Source: F23-D06 sp045600905
GTDB taxonomy: Bacteria; Bacteroidota; Bacteroidia; Bacteroidales; WCHB1-69
Assembly: GCA_045600905.1 (NCBI GenBank)
Contig: JAZRYT010000021.1
Location: 1 to 25,230 of the forward strand
Direction of reading: 5' to 3'
DNA: 25,230 nt
The notes beneath the pieces were generated by a model. It was not told where the DNA came from, made no database searches, and saw nothing but the letters and a program-made list of their open reading frames with translations. The translations under genes and the position numbers were made by a program. Positions 24,370 to 25,230 of this stretch are shown piece after piece (position 1 is the stretch's first letter; each line of letters starts with the position of its first letter).

Positions 24370-24830
24370 AACTTTGTTTCCTCGTTCAACATATTCAACA
24401 TTAATTTCCCATACTTTTCAACTTTACGCTGTCCGATTCCAGGTATGGAAAGCATACAGTTCTCAGTTAGATTTTCCAATTTGGAAATCTCAGCCAGCTC
24501 GGCATCTGTAAACACGGCATACGCCGGCACTTCATCTTTTTCTGCCAATGCCTTTCGTATCATCCGTAACTTTGAGAAAATGGCAAACGATTTCTCATCC
24601 AATACATTTTTGTAATCAACCTTCTCCTTCTTTTCTGAAAACGCAACGCCATTATTGGAATTTGCAGCATTGGGTAGGTAACGGATACAAAAAGTCCAAA
24701 AGGCATTGTCGGAGTTCTGATAGAATTGCTTGTCCACACATACTATTTTGTGGCCACGCAGAAATCGATTCATTTCCTCATTCAATTCTTCACCGCCAAT
24801 TGCAGGCACCGTGATTATTTTAATTTCCAT
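24366..24830 (-). CDS. HRDC-domain DGR accessory protein
   Basis: 154 residues, no signal peptide. Residues about 1-60 include 'GGEELNEEMNRFLRGHK' and 'NAFWTFCIRYLP'. Residues about 75-150 are an HRDC domain: 'FAIFSKLRMIRKALAEKDEV', 'PAYAVFTDAELAEI' and 'MLSIPGIGQRKVEKYG'. HRDC is a helical nucleic-acid-binding domain of RecQ helicases and RNase D. Stand-alone HRDC proteins are a known alternative to Avd as DGR accessory proteins in Bacteroidetes. It probably binds the RT and/or TR RNA or the target DNA. The stop overlaps the RT start (ATGA), so the two are co-translated. No avd-like gene is visible in the window. Confidence 0.88.
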   Translation of the reverse strand: MEIKIITVPAIGGEELNEEMNRFLRGHKIVCVDKQFYQNSDNAFWTFCIRYLPNAANSNNGVAFSEKKEKVDYKNVLDEKSFAIFSKLRMIRKALAEKDEVPAYAVFTDAELAEISKLENLTENCMLSIPGIGQRKVEKYGKLMLNMLNEETKL

Positions 24831-24833
24831 TTT

Positions 24834-24865
24834 AAATTGTCAATTGTTAATTGTCAATTGTTGTT
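24834..24865. repeat. AT-rich CAATTGTTAATTGT-type repeat
   Basis: Short direct and palindromic repeats (CAATTG, AATTGT) directly upstream of the HRDC gene, similar to those beside VR1. It may act as an AT-rich promoter region, but I see no defined box. Confidence 0.5.
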
Positions 24866-24940
24866 CGTTCGTTCCGTTCGCCGCGCGCTCGTCCCTCGCG
24901 CGCTTGCTCACTCCACTCATTTTTTATTTCCTTTCTTTTT

Positions 24941-24974
24941 TAGCTTAAGATGAAGTTGGATGCCGCCCTTAAAC
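24941..24974. repeat. VR2-flanking copy of the inverted short element
   Basis: Immediately after the VR2 stop codon (coding orientation). It is related as reverse complement to the element at 23214-23248, while the adjoining TR and VR2 are in direct orientation. The ends GTTTAAG and CTTAAGC could pair at 6 of 7 positions around an 18-base loop. A stem-loop just beyond the IMH is a known feature of several DGR targets. Confidence 0.7.
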
Positions 24975-25105
24975 TAAGGAACGAGGACAAGGCGGAAGCC
25001 GAAGTTGTCGTCCCCGTAGGCGGGGTCGTAGTAGCTACGATTCGAGACGCGGCAGTACCTGGAGTAGTAGTACCAACCGCCGCCGCGCAAGACGCGGAAC
25101 GACCC
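24974..25105 (-). repeat. DGR variable repeat 2 (VR2)
   Basis: 132 bases aligning without gaps to the TR. I count 18 differences, all at template adenines: 11 A-to-T, 6 A-to-G and 1 A-to-C. The bias to T gives Tyr and Phe codons: TR-encoded Asn runs become YYY and SYYD. It encodes the last 43 residues of target protein 2. Confidence 0.95.
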
Positions 25106-25230
25106 CGAAGAGGGACCCTGCGGGTTGGTCTGCGCACCGCTGCTGTAGCCGCCGTACCAGTCGGAGCACCACCCATAGACGTTGCCGCTCATATCGTACA
25201 AGCCTAATGCGTTGGGCTGCTTGGTGGCCA
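24974..25230 (-). CDS. DGR target protein 2 (partial, 5' end outside window): FGE/SUMF1-like variable protein
   Basis: Only the C-terminal 85 or so residues are in the window; the gene runs off the right edge in an open frame. Visible parts are 'ATKQPNALGLYDMSGN', 'GWCSDWYGGYSSGAQTNP' and 'RVLRGGGWYYYSRYCRVS', with the end 'GFRLVLVP'. It is a paralogue of target protein 1, with the same C-type-lectin-like FGE fold. An apparent internal start near 25201 is a TTG (Leu) codon inside the domain, not the true start. It lies 144 bases upstream of the HRDC and RT genes on the same strand, the usual place for the main DGR target. Confidence 0.9.
   Translation of the reverse strand, partial: ATKQPNALGLYDMSGNVYGWCSDWYGGYSSGAQTNPQGPSSGSFRVLRGGGWYYYSRYCRVSNRSYYDPAYGDDNFGFRLVLVP

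Noticed and set aside
24940..25176. Short minus-strand frame with a Thr/Ala-rich sequence across VR2
   Set aside because: It is the alternative frame of the VR/TR sequence, the same that forms the RT tail at the TR; the true VR2 frame is the FGE-like one.

Overview
The window looks like a chromosomal piece of a gut- or rumen-type Bacteroidales bacterium. The signs are type IX secretion (T9SS) C-terminal sorting domains of both the gliding-associated and Por types, Bacteroidetes-type -7 boxes (TAnnTTTG), a FISUMP-domain protein, a C10 cysteine protease, and AT-rich short tandem repeats between genes. The species cannot be named from the sequence alone.

Region 1 (1-17.1 kb) is mostly secreted and surface functions. 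It holds an ORF6N DNA-binding protein with a PLD-like tail. A minus-strand run of GH20 hexosaminidase, FISUMP protein and a giant T9SS adhesin-like protein follows. A divergently transcribed DUF4838 protein ends in the same kind of discoidin domain as the GH20 enzyme. Next come the tRNA thiolase MnmA, a zinc metallopeptidase with an HEFGH motif, and a C10 (streptopain-type) protease with CUB-like modules and a T9SS tail.

Region 2 (17.1-20.2 kb) contains a tRNA-Pro(GGG) gene with its own promoter and a strong terminator. Two exported proteins in one likely operon follow: an uncharacterised one and a transglutaminase-like one with a Pro/Glu/Thr-rich repeat. A 12.75-copy octamer repeat array closes the region.

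Region 3 (20.2-25.23 kb) is the notable part: a diversity-generating retroelement (DGR) with two targets. On the minus strand the order is target protein 2 (5' end outside the window), an HRDC-domain accessory protein, the DGR reverse transcriptase, the template repeat (TR), an AAA-ATPase/PD-(D/E)XK protein, and target protein 1. The TR (23246-23377) aligns without gaps to two variable repeats, VR1 (20195-20325) and VR2 (24974-25105). By hand count VR1 differs from the TR at 19 positions and VR2 at 18, and every difference is at a template adenine. This is the signature of adenine-specific mutagenic retrohoming. Both VRs are the last 43 codons of formylglycine-generating-enzyme-like (C-type-lectin-fold) proteins. 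In that frame the TR carries 15 Asn codons and ends in a 23-nt adenine-free stretch.

Unusual points are that the TR lies entirely inside the 3' end of the RT reading frame, that TR and VR2 are followed by the same short element in opposite orientations, and that VR1 lacks this element yet is heavily diversified.
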